64,000 bases of DNA. Origin: Paenibacillus marchantiae (GTDB lineage: Bacteria > Bacillota > Bacilli > Paenibacillales > Paenibacillaceae). Each line of letters begins with the position of its first letter. Position 1 is the stretch's first letter. The notes beneath the pieces are model-generated. The model worked only from the letters and a program-made list of their open reading frames with translations. It was not told the DNA's origin and made no database searches. Shown piece after piece: positions 42,303 to 51,909 of the stretch. The position numbers and the translations under genes are program-made. Location: positions 992,001-1,056,000 of the forward strand of contig NZ_CP118270.1 of NCBI RefSeq assembly GCF_028771845.1, read 5' to 3'.

Positions 42303-44651
42303 ATGAAAAAATGGAGCTCCGCATGGGCGGGTTTGGCGATTTCGTACGGTTCCATCGTGGTCGTCATTGTGCTGCTTATATGTTCTTTCTTCTATATCTA
42401 TTTCTCGCGCAGTTACAATGAGGAATTGCAGAACAAGAATCAGCTGATTCTTGAAAATACAACACGAACCATTGAAGGAACGATCCTGCAAAGGGTGCAG
42501 CAGATCTACCTGGACTTGTCACTCGACAAGTCTGCGGATATTCGACTGTTCGCGGAACCATCTACTCGAAGCGGGCTAGACAGCGTCATTGACCTCCAGG
42601 AGTTACTTAAGTCCAAGGTTGCCGGCAACGCGGACATGATTCAGGCCATACATCTTTATTATCCTGGACAAAACATCATGCTATCGTCGCTATACGGCCT
42701 GCGCTATAACGCCGATCAAGGGGAAGGCTCGGCTTATTATTCAGATTGGCTTCAGGATATGCGGGCCAGCAAGCAAAATAGCCTGTGGACGGCTTCACGT
42801 CAGGTACCGCAGGACATTTTCTCCAGCGTGCCAGGTGGCACAGCTGACAGTAGCAACGCCCTGTTGACGTACACGCACAGCTATCCTTTTCAGTCCACAG
42901 GCGAAACCGGTGATGTCTATATTGCAATAGATGTAAAAGAAAGCGCGATTAGCAGCATTATAGAGAATATGATGCCCTCACAATACAAAAGCACATTTAT
43001 CGTTAACCATATGGGTAACACCATTAGTAATGCCAATACCGACACTCTGGGGCAGCCAGGCGAATACGTTGCGAGCATCAAGAATGCACTACAATCTGGA
43101 AACGCGAAGGGCAGCTTTGACGACAAGATCGACAATACATCGGTTGTTGTGTCCTACCAGACCCTGCCTTCGACAGGATGGACTATCTATAGCGCAATGC
43201 CGGCCAGCTTCTATTATGAGCAGTCGATCATGGTACAGAAGCTCATCCTCGGCATCTGCATGATCGCCATCGTAATCGGTCTGGCGCTGTCAGCAGTTTT
43301 GCTCAGAGCGAATTACAGCCCGATCAAACGCCTCGTCAGCCGGATTAAGGACCTATCCGGACCGGCAACAACGCATATTACGAATGAATACCGGCTGATC
43401 GACAGTGCCTTCATGCAATTAAACGATAAGGTGAGCAGCCTTGAGGAAACACTGCTGGCGAACAGTCCGGCAATCAAGCATAACGCTGTACTGAATCTGC
43501 TGCAGGGCAGCTATAGCCGAGAACAGTGGGCAGAAGAACGGACTGCACTAGGCATCTCACATCCATATCACACATACAGCTGCTTGCTTCTGAATACCGA
43601 GGTAGCCCATATGGGACTTAGCTCGGAGAATCTGCCATCCGTCATATCGAGATTTATCCATGGGCTGGAGTCCCTACCCTTGCCAGATAGTCGCCTGATT
43701 GCCGAGGAGCTGCCGGACAAGAAGCTGGCGGTTATTCTGTGTACGGATATAGCGTCTGAACCGCTGCTGGACAAGCTGTCCCAGCTTCTATTGTCAGAGG
43801 CACGACAGCAGTTCCAGCTTGATATCCAGCTGTCGTCAGGCTCCTGGGTGCAGGAGCTGGCCGATGTGCATAGAAGCTTCAGCGAGGCCCAGGCGTTGAT
43901 GAAATACGCGTATTTCCTGCCCGAGCTCCATATCCTGAAGGACCGCAGCATTCTCCAGCGGGAGCACAATATGGACGAAATTCCACAGGCCATGCTTGCC
44001 AAGTTCAGGGACAAGCTTCATGCCAGGCAGCCGGATGAGGCCGTTGCCGCCGTTGACCAGTTCATTGCCACGATGAGGGAAGGATTATATCCCGCAGACT
44101 ATTGCCATTTTATGCTGGCGAATGCGGTATTCGTCTACTCGGATGTCGTGAAAAATGCCCGTTACAAGCATCCCATTCAGCTCGGTCATCCCGATCTGTA
44201 TCATGAGTACATCAGTATCGCCAATATCGTGGCATATCGCGACTGGCTGGTGGAGTCAATCACGGTATTTATCTCCGAAACGGAGAAACGGAACAGCGAC
44301 CGGGCCGTTTCTACCATCGGGCTCGCCAAACAATATATTGAGGAGCATCTGTCCGAAGATCTGTCACTGGAGGCCGTAGGAGCGCAGGTGTTCATCAGTT
44401 CCAAATATTTGAGCAAGCTTTTTAAAGAGGAGCTTGGCGTTACCTATACTGACTATGTCACCTCCCGGCGGATGGAACGGGCCAAAGTACTGATTGAGAA
44501 CAACAACATGACTATTGAACGGATCGCAAGCTCCGTCGGCTACGGAACCACTGCCTATTTCATTAAACGGTTCAAGGAAATGTACGGCTGTACGCCGGGC
44601 CATTATTTACGCAAGACTGCTTCGGCAGGAATCACGGAAGCGGGATCTTAA
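42303..44651 (+). CDS. Membrane-bound AraC-family regulator (YesN/YtdP type) with extracellular sensor
   Basis: One-component regulator of 782 residues. TM1 (LAISYGSIVVVIVLLICSFFYIYF) and TM2 (LILGICMIAIVIGLALSAVLL, about residue 320) enclose a ~270-residue extracellular Cache-like sensor. A cytoplasmic linker is followed by a C-terminal AraC helix-turn-helix (DLSLEAVGAQVFISSKYLSKLFKEELGVTYTDY, TIERIASSVGYGTTAYFIKRFKEMYGCTPGHY). GGAGG lies eight bases before ATG 42303; the frame opens at 42273. Such regulators sit beside oligosaccharide ABC transporters, and here the next gene (18 bases on) is a sugar-binding lipoprotein, so the two are coupled. Confidence 0.9.
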   Translation: MKKWSSAWAGLAISYGSIVVVIVLLICSFFYIYFSRSYNEELQNKNQLILENTTRTIEGTILQRVQQIYLDLSLDKSADIRLFAEPSTRSGLDSVIDLQELLKSKVAGNADMIQAIHLYYPGQNIMLSSLYGLRYNADQGEGSAYYSDWLQDMRASKQNSLWTASRQVPQDIFSSVPGGTADSSNALLTYTHSYPFQSTGETGDVYIAIDVKESAISSIIENMMPSQYKSTFIVNHMGNTISNANTDTLGQPGEYVASIKNALQSGNAKGSFDDKIDNTSVVVSYQTLPSTGWTIYSAMPASFYYEQSIMVQKLILGICMIAIVIGLALSAVLLRANYSPIKRLVSRIKDLSGPATTHITNEYRLIDSAFMQLNDKVSSLEETLLANSPAIKHNAVLNLLQGSYSREQWAEERTALGISHPYHTYSCLLLNTEVAHMGLSSENLPSVISRFIHGLESLPLPDSRLIAEELPDKKLAVILCTDIASEPLLDKLSQLLLSEARQQFQLDIQLSSGSWVQELADVHRSFSEAQALMKYAYFLPELHILKDRSILQREHNMDEIPQAMLAKFRDKLHARQPDEAVAAVDQFIATMREGLYPADYCHFMLANAVFVYSDVVKNARYKHPIQLGHPDLYHEYISIANIVAYRDWLVESITVFISETEKRNSDRAVSTIGLAKQYIEEHLSEDLSLEAVGAQVFISSKYLSKLFKEELGVTYTDYVTSRRMERAKVLIENNNMTIERIASSVGYGTTAYFIKRFKEMYGCTPGHYLRKTASAGITEAGS

Positions 44652-44669
44652 GGTGAGGAAGGGTTGCGG

Positions 44670-46286
44670 ATGAAAAAAAAGGGATGGCTGTGCGTTACAG
44701 CGCTTCTCGCAATGCTGATTCCGGTAGGCATGATCAGTATCCTCAGCGGCTGCGATCTGCCACTCGGGCAGAAGACCACAACGGATAAGCAAGAAGCCGA
44801 TTCGGCTTCCCCCAATCCGCGCTACCACATTTCATGGACGATGCATCAAAACTATCCGGTGCCGGAGGATGCGGAAATGCTCAAGTACGTGGAGGACAAA
44901 TTCGATGTGGATCTCGATGTGTGGAATCTTGAAAATAACAAATATGAATCCCTTCTCGACATGAAGCTGGCCCAGGGTGCCATTCCCGATCTGTTCCGTA
45001 TCCGCCAGCCGCAGGACCTGCTGAAGTACCAGCAGCAAGGCGTACTGGCCGAAATTCCTGTTGATATGCTCAACACATACGCCCCAAACTTGATGCGGAT
45101 CATCCGGGAAAATGCGCCTGCTTACGAAAATGCCGGAAGGATTGACGGAGCCTATTATGGTATTCCCGTCATTAATCCGACCAACATCTATCGCACCCCG
45201 GTCGTTTTCCGGCAGGACTGGCTGGACAAGCTCGGCCTGTCGGTGCCGCAAACGCTGGCTGATTTTGAGAAGGTAATCTATGCCTTCACCAACGATGATC
45301 CTGACGGCAATGGGATCAAGGATACCTATGGCCTGTCCAGCGAAGGCATGAACGTTGTATTTGGCGCCTTTGGGCAAATTGTTTTCGCGGATCAGCTCTA
45401 CTTCAGCATGAAGGATGGAGAGCAGGTCATTGGTGCCCTTCAGCCCGAAATGAAAGAAGCACTGCAATATTTACGCAAATGGTACCGGGACGGCGTGATC
45501 GATCCTGAGTTTATTACTGGGGAAAATAAGGGCAGCTATAAACACCTGTCCCACGCCTTTATTAACGGCAGGATCGGAATGACCTCGATGGGCAATTATT
45601 ATCACTGGATTCAGGATGGTGATTACCTGGACTGGAGTTATGGCTCGAATGGACATGCCGTAGAGACTCCGGTGCAATCAAACTTTAACGTGAAGGAGCT
45701 GACCGCCAAGAACCCGGAGGCCCGGGTGGTGTTCGGCAGACCTATTACCGGACCATACGGGCAGCGCGGCTCCAAGGGATACGATATGTTAATGAGCTTC
45801 ACAGCCATCGGCGCCGACGCTGCTAAGGAACCGGGCAAGCTTGCGACGATCCTTCGAATTCTGGATGATGTCAGCGCAAACCCTGATCCGAACGAGGCAG
45901 CTACCCTGGCCTTCGGCGTGAAAGGCAAGCACTGGACTTGGACTGATACGTTTCCGCAGAACACGGTCATTCTTCCTCCGTACGATAAGATGTTCAGTTA
46001 TCAGAACGGAATTGGCGCCAATCTGGGCATGACCGTGCCCCTGAAGCAGACCGGACGGCGAGAGCAATGGGCTTCGACCCTCGGCCTGGACCAGGACGGC
46101 ATTTACAACTCACTTGAGGTATCAACCCCCTCCCTTGCCAAAAACGGAGCAGAGCTGATCAAGCTGAAGAACAAGGCCTACATCTCCTTCATTACAGGCG
46201 CGAGACCGCTGAGCGAATTTGATAATTTCGTGGAGGAGTTCATGGCCGCAGGCGGGGCGGAAGTACTAAGCGAAGCGAATGAGTGA
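44670..46286 (+). CDS. Extracellular solute-binding lipoprotein, family 1 (LplA/YtcQ-like)
   Basis: Lipoprotein of 538 residues expected to bind an oligosaccharide outside the membrane. Lipobox LSGC at about Cys26. Family features: ISWTMHQNYPVPEDAEMLKYVEDKFDVDLDVWNLENN at the start of the mature part, YYGIPVINPTNIYRTPVVFRQDWLDKLGL and FTNDDPDGNGIKDTYGLS (a calcium-binding-like DPDGNG loop). The frame opens at TTG 44664; ATG 44670 is preferred. No permease genes (LplB/LplC) follow: the next gene is convergent. It may depend on a permease elsewhere or serve the upstream membrane regulator as co-sensor. Confidence 0.9.
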   Translation: MKKKGWLCVTALLAMLIPVGMISILSGCDLPLGQKTTTDKQEADSASPNPRYHISWTMHQNYPVPEDAEMLKYVEDKFDVDLDVWNLENNKYESLLDMKLAQGAIPDLFRIRQPQDLLKYQQQGVLAEIPVDMLNTYAPNLMRIIRENAPAYENAGRIDGAYYGIPVINPTNIYRTPVVFRQDWLDKLGLSVPQTLADFEKVIYAFTNDDPDGNGIKDTYGLSSEGMNVVFGAFGQIVFADQLYFSMKDGEQVIGALQPEMKEALQYLRKWYRDGVIDPEFITGENKGSYKHLSHAFINGRIGMTSMGNYYHWIQDGDYLDWSYGSNGHAVETPVQSNFNVKELTAKNPEARVVFGRPITGPYGQRGSKGYDMLMSFTAIGADAAKEPGKLATILRILDDVSANPDPNEAATLAFGVKGKHWTWTDTFPQNTVILPPYDKMFSYQNGIGANLGMTVPLKQTGRREQWASTLGLDQDGIYNSLEVSTPSLAKNGAELIKLKNKAYISFITGARPLSEFDNFVEEFMAAGGAEVLSEANE

Positions 46287-46325
46287 GTGATGTGAATGAG
46301 TGAGTGATGTGAATGAGTGACTGAA
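46278..46325 (+). repeat. 17-bp tandem repeat spanning the stop codon of the binding protein gene
   Basis: Unit GAATGAGTGAGTGATGT occurs at 46278-46294 and 46295-46311, with a third partial copy to 46325. The natural stop TGA is in unit 1. Looks like simple slippage duplication. Confidence 0.85.
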
Positions 46326-46330
46326 CCGAA

Positions 46331-46355
46331 AAAAGAGCAGCTCACCGCTGCTCTT
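46331..46355. terminator. Bidirectional terminator
   Basis: AAAGAGCAGC with GCTGCTCTTT and a five-base loop, preceded by a run of A on the plus strand, which serves the minus-strand gene, and followed by TTTCC. Confidence 0.85.
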
Positions 46356-46388
46356 TCCTATTTCCGCCCATATTCACATGTGATGGGC

Positions 46389-48512
46389 TTAAGTCAAATA
46401 TTCCGCCATAATCTGCTCGATATCAAATGGGGTAATTCCTTGCTCCACCGAATAGATTGTATCGGCCTGATCCATCGTGTCCACCAGTTCACCCCTGGCC
46501 TTGGCATGGAGCGTGAACAAGTCGTATAGGTCCGGTTTGCGTAGCGTGGTCAGGGCTTTGCCCATCAGGACCATCCCTTTTTGATTACCCTCCACATTAT
46601 TGTAATATTCCGGGTGCCTAGTCAGCGCCAGATCCGTCCAGATTACCGTACGCTCCACCAAATCCATAATGACGGGAATCGCGATCTGCGTATCTGCTGT
46701 GATATCAATTTTGTTTGCCACCGTAGACGGCTCGAAGATCTCACCAGAACCCGGCTTCTTCCGCATCATCCAGCCCACAAAGCATTCCGGCAAATCGCAA
46801 TATGGATGACTCGTAAAGGAAAGCAGACTCGCCACCACATAACGTCCACCATAATCAACAATTGACGGAATATGCAGGTCAATGAACTCGCTCGCACCAT
46901 GAGGCGCTGTCACGATATCACCGCTGTGAACAGCCTTGTAGTTGGATGAACGCAGATTCGTATAGGAGATGTGCTCTACATAGTTCCAGTTCTCATCGTA
47001 CATCACCGCAGACAGATCGATATCCACGCGCCCCGTTGCTTGACCATTCACGTTCCCTTCCTTCCACCAGTTGAAGAAACGAATCGTATCTCCCTCGGCC
47101 ATCGGCACCCGGCTTCCCCGAACAATCGTATGAAGGGCTTTGCTCGCCGATCTTTGCGAAAAGGGAACCAGATAATCATGGAGCTGTGGGTCGACATATG
47201 TCTTCCCAAGTGAAGGAAGGGCGGCGAAACGCTGCACCAGCGCCTGTTCACACATTTGCACAACTTCGTGACATATGTCATCATCCATCTCGGGAAGCTG
47301 ATTCGGAATGGCGAAAGCCTTCGCTACATTGCCTTTCGGGAAAAATACACGCAGATCCTGCGGTTCATTACGCCGGGCAAAATGCTGCTTTACCTGCAAC
47401 AAAACCGGGGTCGATATTTGCTCCAGAATTTCTCCGAACGCCAGCAATACATATTCCTTATCCGTTGTAGAGCGCAACATGTGATCCAATCTTCTCGCAA
47501 ATTCACCAGGGCGCTGCTTCAACAGCTCAATCAAACTCCACACATTATGGTATTGAAAGGCCAGCTCCACACTTCCGTTAAAGGTCGTAAACGGCTTGTT
47601 ATTACGCAAAATATCAAAAGCTTCCTCGCATCGCGGGTACCGCAGCTTATATTCAGATGGATGCAGAATTTCGCCCAGACGAATCCAGCGATCCTTATAT
47701 CGAAGCATGTCTTCCGTAATTGAACCGCATTGCTCCAGCAAACCGAGCAACAGGCGTCTCTCACGCCGCTTGAATTTACGGAAAGGCGAAGCTAGAGCCA
47801 AGCTGACATCCCCACCCGACCAAGCCACAGCGAGACGAAGCACATCGGTTGCCGTTCTGAAATACGGGCCGATTCGGTCGATATTGGCCTTTTCATACGT
47901 TAATAACGAAGCTACTACGAACCCCACATTTTCCTTAAAAGGAATCTCAGATGGCAACAGCGCATCTACTTCATCCGGTTCCGTATGTTCCAGCACCGTA
48001 TCGATATCTGCTTTGTCCGTCTCCGAGATGGAGCCGTTGGCTTCGATCAGTTGGCGGATGAGCGTCTGGAAGTCAGCCTTGTTGCCGAGGCCAATGACTT
48101 TCAGGTTTATTTTATCCAGCAAAGGTACCCTTTCCAGCGGTTCACGAATCGGATATACCAAGGTCAGATAATGAAGGATAGCATTCAGGTAGAGTTCCAC
48201 CTCATCTTCCTCCATCACCTGCGCCGGGAATCCAGGGTACATCGGTTTGTAGTCCACATGTGCACCGACCATGATTCTCAGATCAGCCACAACCTGGGCC
48301 ATCAATGCTTCAAATTGTTCCTTGGATAATGTTCGCACGGCCTGCATCAACTCATCCGAGAAGGTGTATCCAAGCGTTTCTATATTTTTAAGGGCAGTCG
48401 CCAAATAAACTTTCGGCAGCTGTTTCTCCCCTTGTTCTTGCTCGATCATGAGTTTCTTCGCTCTGCGCAAATAGATGGTATTGTTCATGATAAAAGAGTC
48501 CAGGAAAGCCAT
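46389..48512 (-). CDS. Large protein with helical N-terminal region and TerD-like C-terminal domain
   Basis: Cytosolic protein of 707 residues. The last ~230 residues resemble the TerD/CABP calcium-binding stress domain: RVDIDLSAVMYDENWNYVEHISYTNL parallels the DLDASA ... DEN ... FYNNL pattern, followed by AVHSGD, FIDLHI, YVVASLLSFTSHPYCDLPECFVGWM and IDITADTQIAIPVIMDLVERTVIWTDLAL. The first ~450 residues are helical and look like a repeat solenoid (DVLRLAVAWSGGDVSLA ... KFKRRERRLLLGLLEQC); I cannot name it. TerD proteins belong to tellurite and phage stress systems, so a stress-response role is inferred. No other ter genes are nearby. The ribosome binding site is weak (AGGG two bases from ATG), so an inner ATG at 48488 is possible. 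Confidence 0.7.
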   Translation of the reverse strand: MAFLDSFIMNNTIYLRRAKKLMIEQEQGEKQLPKVYLATALKNIETLGYTFSDELMQAVRTLSKEQFEALMAQVVADLRIMVGAHVDYKPMYPGFPAQVMEEDEVELYLNAILHYLTLVYPIREPLERVPLLDKINLKVIGLGNKADFQTLIRQLIEANGSISETDKADIDTVLEHTEPDEVDALLPSEIPFKENVGFVVASLLTYEKANIDRIGPYFRTATDVLRLAVAWSGGDVSLALASPFRKFKRRERRLLLGLLEQCGSITEDMLRYKDRWIRLGEILHPSEYKLRYPRCEEAFDILRNNKPFTTFNGSVELAFQYHNVWSLIELLKQRPGEFARRLDHMLRSTTDKEYVLLAFGEILEQISTPVLLQVKQHFARRNEPQDLRVFFPKGNVAKAFAIPNQLPEMDDDICHEVVQMCEQALVQRFAALPSLGKTYVDPQLHDYLVPFSQRSASKALHTIVRGSRVPMAEGDTIRFFNWWKEGNVNGQATGRVDIDLSAVMYDENWNYVEHISYTNLRSSNYKAVHSGDIVTAPHGASEFIDLHIPSIVDYGGRYVVASLLSFTSHPYCDLPECFVGWMMRKKPGSGEIFEPSTVANKIDITADTQIAIPVIMDLVERTVIWTDLALTRHPEYYNNVEGNQKGMVLMGKALTTLRKPDLYDLFTLHAKARGELVDTMDQADTIYSVEQGITPFDIEQIMAEYLT

Positions 48513-48902
48513 ATCCCTACAATTGGTGGTCTGCTGTAGAAGGAAGGAATATGATAGCCTGGACGCCTCCTCTCTGAATTGAGATCTTCAGGAAAGCGGC
48601 GACCCTAAGTTCGCCAATGAAGTTAGAAGGAAGGATCGCCATAGCCTGAAGGCCAAAAGTCCGAAGCTTGTGACCCGAACCTTTGATAAACCCATCATCT
48701 CAGATTCCACGATCTCCCAACAGGGCGAAAGTATTACGACTGCCTTAATCGCGAAATAAATTATGTGTTTACAAGATCCTGTTAGCTCGTTGCTGAACAC
48801 CACCGTTAAGGGGGATTGCTCAGCTATGCGTCGAATAGTTGGAAGAGAGATCTGTAACAGACGTTCAGGAATCTAAAATACGATTAGAGGATGGATAAGA
48901 AA
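48513..48902. other. Intergenic region with a diverged direct repeat
   Basis: Region between the divergent TerD-like gene and the unknown gene at 48903. It contains two related stretches: TAGAAGGAAGGAATATGATA... (48537-48561) and TAGAAGGAAGGATCGCCATA... (48626-48650), both ending AGCCTG, about 89 bases apart. No gene with a ribosome binding site is seen; a 71-codon minus frame at 48588-48803 is not supported. Confidence 0.5.
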
Positions 48903-49982
48903 ATGAAGGCAAAACTTCAAACCCTATATAACGATTATCTCAATATAAAGTGGAAAAGAGGGCTAACGCCTGTCCATTCGGAGCCTTTTGAATATGGTTT
49001 ATATGAAGACGATAGCGCAGGCTTATTCCTTTCCGGTCATTCTGAAGAAACCTTTACGAACTGGATGAGCGAGCTCCGTCCAGAAGATCCATACTATGGC
49101 AGCAAACCAATTGGGAAGCCCGTTCTCGCTGAAGTTTTTAACCAATTGGATGTATACGACGAACTCGTTTTGTATTATCTGCTCTTTACCTTAAATACCA
49201 CCCTGTCCATTCATACGCATAACTCCTACAGCGCGATGAATGATTTTATGAAAAACTATAGCTTCTTTCAGCTCGCCCAACTGAATGGACTGTCCAGCTT
49301 AAAGGATCAACAGAAGCGTGAATTGAGAGACTTTTTCTTCTTTTTTTATCTTTATACGCATCCGGTTAACGAGGAAACCCTTTACGCCTGTTCGTTTAGC
49401 GGGAAGGACCTTATACATACCAAAACCGATATCAAGCTGGAGCACTACTTCTCGGCGTTTCACGACTACTACATCGCAAAACTAGATAAATATGGAGAGC
49501 AAATCCTCATCTCCCCACATGAAATACAGGCTTGCAAACATCTTACACTGGAGCTGATACGAACCATCGAGGGTAAATCTCCCAAGCTAATCATGCCCAT
49601 GGAAGAAGGATTAGAGGCTGTAGTAGAATTAATTAATAACGTGGATCAAATGCTGCATATGTACGTGAAAAATAAGACTTTGCTGTTTGATGTCATGAGA
49701 GACTTTCTCGCTGACCCCCGTACCAGCCCCTATCGGGATCATTGCTTCACTACGCTGCTTCAGAACTATGTTTCATATATTCTGTGTTTTAACTTTGATG
49801 AGATTCATGCGTTGGTGGATGATTTCAGAGACACGCCAGAATGGTGCGGGATCGTCATCAATAAAATCTTTACGGATGCCATCTTTACTCATAAGATTAT
49901 GAGGAAGAACGCTATTGAGATTACAGATTATCCGGATGTCATGGAGTTCTTTAACGAGGAATCGAGAAAGTTTTATCTGTAA
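48903..49982 (+). CDS. Hypothetical protein of unknown function
   Basis: A soluble 359-residue protein, mostly helical, with many aromatic residues (DVYDELVLYYLLFTLNTTLSIHTHNSYSAMNDFMKNYSFFQL, ELRDFFFFFYLYTHP). No signal peptide or transmembrane segment, and no family recognised. Two starts: ATG 48891 touches AGAGG with no spacer, while ATG 48903 lies 12 bases after it and is preferred. Divergent from the TerD-like gene, which may indicate a shared promoter region. A strong terminator follows. Confidence 0.65.
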   Translation: MKAKLQTLYNDYLNIKWKRGLTPVHSEPFEYGLYEDDSAGLFLSGHSEETFTNWMSELRPEDPYYGSKPIGKPVLAEVFNQLDVYDELVLYYLLFTLNTTLSIHTHNSYSAMNDFMKNYSFFQLAQLNGLSSLKDQQKRELRDFFFFFYLYTHPVNEETLYACSFSGKDLIHTKTDIKLEHYFSAFHDYYIAKLDKYGEQILISPHEIQACKHLTLELIRTIEGKSPKLIMPMEEGLEAVVELINNVDQMLHMYVKNKTLLFDVMRDFLADPRTSPYRDHCFTTLLQNYVSYILCFNFDEIHALVDDFRDTPEWCGIVINKIFTDAIFTHKIMRKNAIEITDYPDVMEFFNEESRKFYL

Positions 49983-49994
49983 TTCGGAATAAAA

Positions 49995-50032
49995 AAAGAG
50001 CTAAGCACGGTTTTTAGCCGGCTTAGCTCTTT
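49995..50032. terminator. Bidirectional terminator between unknown gene and mqo
   Basis: AAAGAGCTAAGC pairs exactly with GCTTAGCTCTTT; preceded by a run of A and followed by TTT. Confidence 0.9.
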
Positions 50033-50067
50033 ATCACCTGCATGGTAAACAGGTTACATACAGCTCG

Positions 50068-51573
50068 TTACATACGAACGACTGATTTCTCAGCCGTCAG
50101 TCCAAGCACCCGAGCGGTTGAAGCATGTACTTGGTTTAGAAGACTAAGATTGTCAACCAGTGATTCGCCATAGGAAGGAACCATTTCCTTGATCTTTGGT
50201 TCCCAGGCATCCATATGCTGCGGGAAGCACTTCTGGAGAATCTCCAGCATCACGTGAACAGCGGTTGAAGCCCCCGGTGAAGCTCCGAGCAATGCTGCAA
50301 TCGAGCCATCCGCCGCAGTAACTACCTCCGTGCCGAATTGAAGGGTTCCTTTGCCGCCTTGAGCCGTGTCCTTAATCACCTGCACACGCTGGCCCGCCAG
50401 TACCATATCCCAATCCTCGCTCTTGGCATCTGGAACAAAGTCCCGCAATTCGGCCATGCGTTGTTCCTTGGATAACATGAGTTGTTGGATCAGGTATTTG
50501 GTTAGTGAAATTTCTTTGACGCCTGCCGCGAGCATCGTGAGCAAATTGTGCAGCTTCACGGACGTAATCAGATCGGCATTGGAGCCTGTTTTTAAGAATT
50601 TTGGCGAGAACCCGGCAAACGGTCCAAATAGCAGCGACTTCTGATTCTCAATAAATCGGGTATCCAAATGCGGAACAGACATTGGCGGAGCACCCACCGA
50701 AGCTTTTCCATATACTTTGGCATGATGCTGTTCCACGACTTTCGGATTTTTGCACACCATAAAGATGCCGCTAACCGGGAAACCGCCAATATGTTTACCT
50801 TCAGGAATGCCGGATTTTTGCAACAAATGTAAGCTGCCGCCCCCTGCCCCGATAAACACAAATTTCGCCGTATGGCGCTTGACTGCACCACTGCCCAGAT
50901 CTTTCACTGTTAATTCCCAAGATCCATTGCTTGTGCGTTTCATATTCTTCACGCTATGTTGGTAGTGGATATCCACGTTTTGGCTCTTTAAGTGTTCCAT
51001 TAGCATACGCGTTAAAGCACCAAAGTTAACGTCCGTACCGGAGTCAATTTTGGTGGCTGCAATCGGTTCATTGCCCGTGCGGTTTTTCATCATCAGCGGA
51101 ATCCATTCCGCCAGTTTTTTCTTATTATCCGAGAATTCCATGCCAACGAATAACGGATGTTTCGATAACGCTTCAAAGCGTCTTTTTAGAAACAGGACAT
51201 TCTGCTCTCCATGTACATAACTCAAATGAGGAAGCGGCATAATGAAGTCCCGTGGATTACGAATCAGATTGCTTTTGACGAGATAGGACCAAAATTGCCT
51301 TGAGATTTGAAAATGCTCATTCACCTTAATCGCTTTGCTAATATCTACGGATCCGTCTGGTCGTTCAACGGTATAGTTAAGTTCGCACAATGCTGAATGC
51401 CCGGTTCCGGCATTATTCCATTCGTTGGAGCTTTCCTCCCCCGCACTGGCGAGCTTCTCAAAAACCTTAATATTCCAGTCTGGTGCCAATTGTTTAAGCA
51501 AAGTTCCCAAAGTTGCACTCATAATTCCGGCACCAATCAAGATAACATCTGTACTCGTTTGTCCCTGGCTCAT
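50068..51573 (-). CDS. mqo: Malate:quinone oxidoreductase
   Basis: Peripheral membrane flavoprotein of 501 residues that oxidises malate to oxaloacetate and passes electrons to the quinone pool, in the TCA cycle. FAD-binding [17 protein letters not shown] at the N-terminus, the family motif [39 protein letters not shown], and [19 protein letters not shown] near the C-terminus match Mqo throughout; length is normal. AAGGA lies eight bases before the ATG. A promoter is visible at 51675-51702 and a cre-like site in the leader (51610-51623), suggesting glucose repression. Confidence 0.97.
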   Translation of the reverse strand: MSQGQTSTDVILIGAGIMSATLGTLLKQLAPDWNIKVFEKLASAGEESSNEWNNAGTGHSALCELNYTVERPDGSVDISKAIKVNEHFQISRQFWSYLVKSNLIRNPRDFIMPLPHLSYVHGEQNVLFLKRRFEALSKHPLFVGMEFSDNKKKLAEWIPLMMKNRTGNEPIAATKIDSGTDVNFGALTRMLMEHLKSQNVDIHYQHSVKNMKRTSNGSWELTVKDLGSGAVKRHTAKFVFIGAGGGSLHLLQKSGIPEGKHIGGFPVSGIFMVCKNPKVVEQHHAKVYGKASVGAPPMSVPHLDTRFIENQKSLLFGPFAGFSPKFLKTGSNADLITSVKLHNLLTMLAAGVKEISLTKYLIQQLMLSKEQRMAELRDFVPDAKSEDWDMVLAGQRVQVIKDTAQGGKGTLQFGTEVVTAADGSIAALLGASPGASTAVHVMLEILQKCFPQHMDAWEPKIKEMVPSYGESLVDNLSLLNQVHASTARVLGLTAEKSVVRM

Positions 51574-51609
51574 GTCTACCGTCCTTATATCCTATATTTG
51601 CCAAAAGGA

Positions 51610-51623
51610 TGTAAGCGTTATCG
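51610..51623 (+). promoter_or_regulatory. cre-like site in the mqo leader
   Basis: TGTAAGCGTTATCG matches 13 of 14 cre positions. It lies downstream of the predicted mqo promoter (51675-51702), in the position for a CcpA roadblock. Confidence 0.65.
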
Positions 51624-51674
51624 ATTTGGCATTGCAGCAAGCCCCATTCTTGAACAGGCCCGCCCCTTCTCTGA

Positions 51675-51702
51675 ATGATATAACCTTGATCTAGTGTATC
51701 AA
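51675..51702 (-). promoter_or_regulatory. Candidate promoter of mqo
   Basis: On the minus strand TTGATA (51702-51697) and TATCAT (51680-51675) with 16-base spacing, about 100 bases upstream of the mqo ATG. Confidence 0.5.
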
Positions 51703-51821
51703 TAATATGGGTCAATTTAAATATGCAATTTGAAGATATTTGCTATTCCATCAGTATACGCTAGTTTATGTCAGATAGATAACCCGGTTATAGGGCTGAA
51801 AGATTAATTTGTTCAATAAAA

Positions 51822-51857
51822 AGAGACAATTCTGCTTGCGTAGCCTGAATTGTCTCT
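51822..51857 (-). terminator. Terminator of the toxin/immunity operon
   Basis: AGAGACAATTC pairs exactly with GAATTGTCTCT, followed on the minus strand by TTTTTATTG. Confidence 0.85.
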
Positions 51858-51909
51858 GAAAGTTGGGCGTGTTGGTACCTTTGCCTTTAATAATTCGTCC
51901 TAAAAGATG

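Larger units (their letters stand above)
51574..51821. other. Upstream region of mqo
   Basis: Contains a promoter and a cre-like site for mqo (listed separately). The remainder (about 51703-51820) is AT-rich and holds no gene. Confidence 0.5.

Noticed and set aside
42096..42491. N-terminal extension of the SLH phosphatase frame, overlapping the divergent YesN-type gene
   Set aside because: A signal peptide begins right after TTG 42095 with a ribosome binding site; an exported protein would not carry 132 residues before it, and the overlap with the opposite gene start is unlikely.
46278..46325. Tandem repeat as a CRISPR or regulatory array
   Set aside because: Only 2.8 direct units of 17 bp with no spacers; simple slippage duplication around a stop codon.
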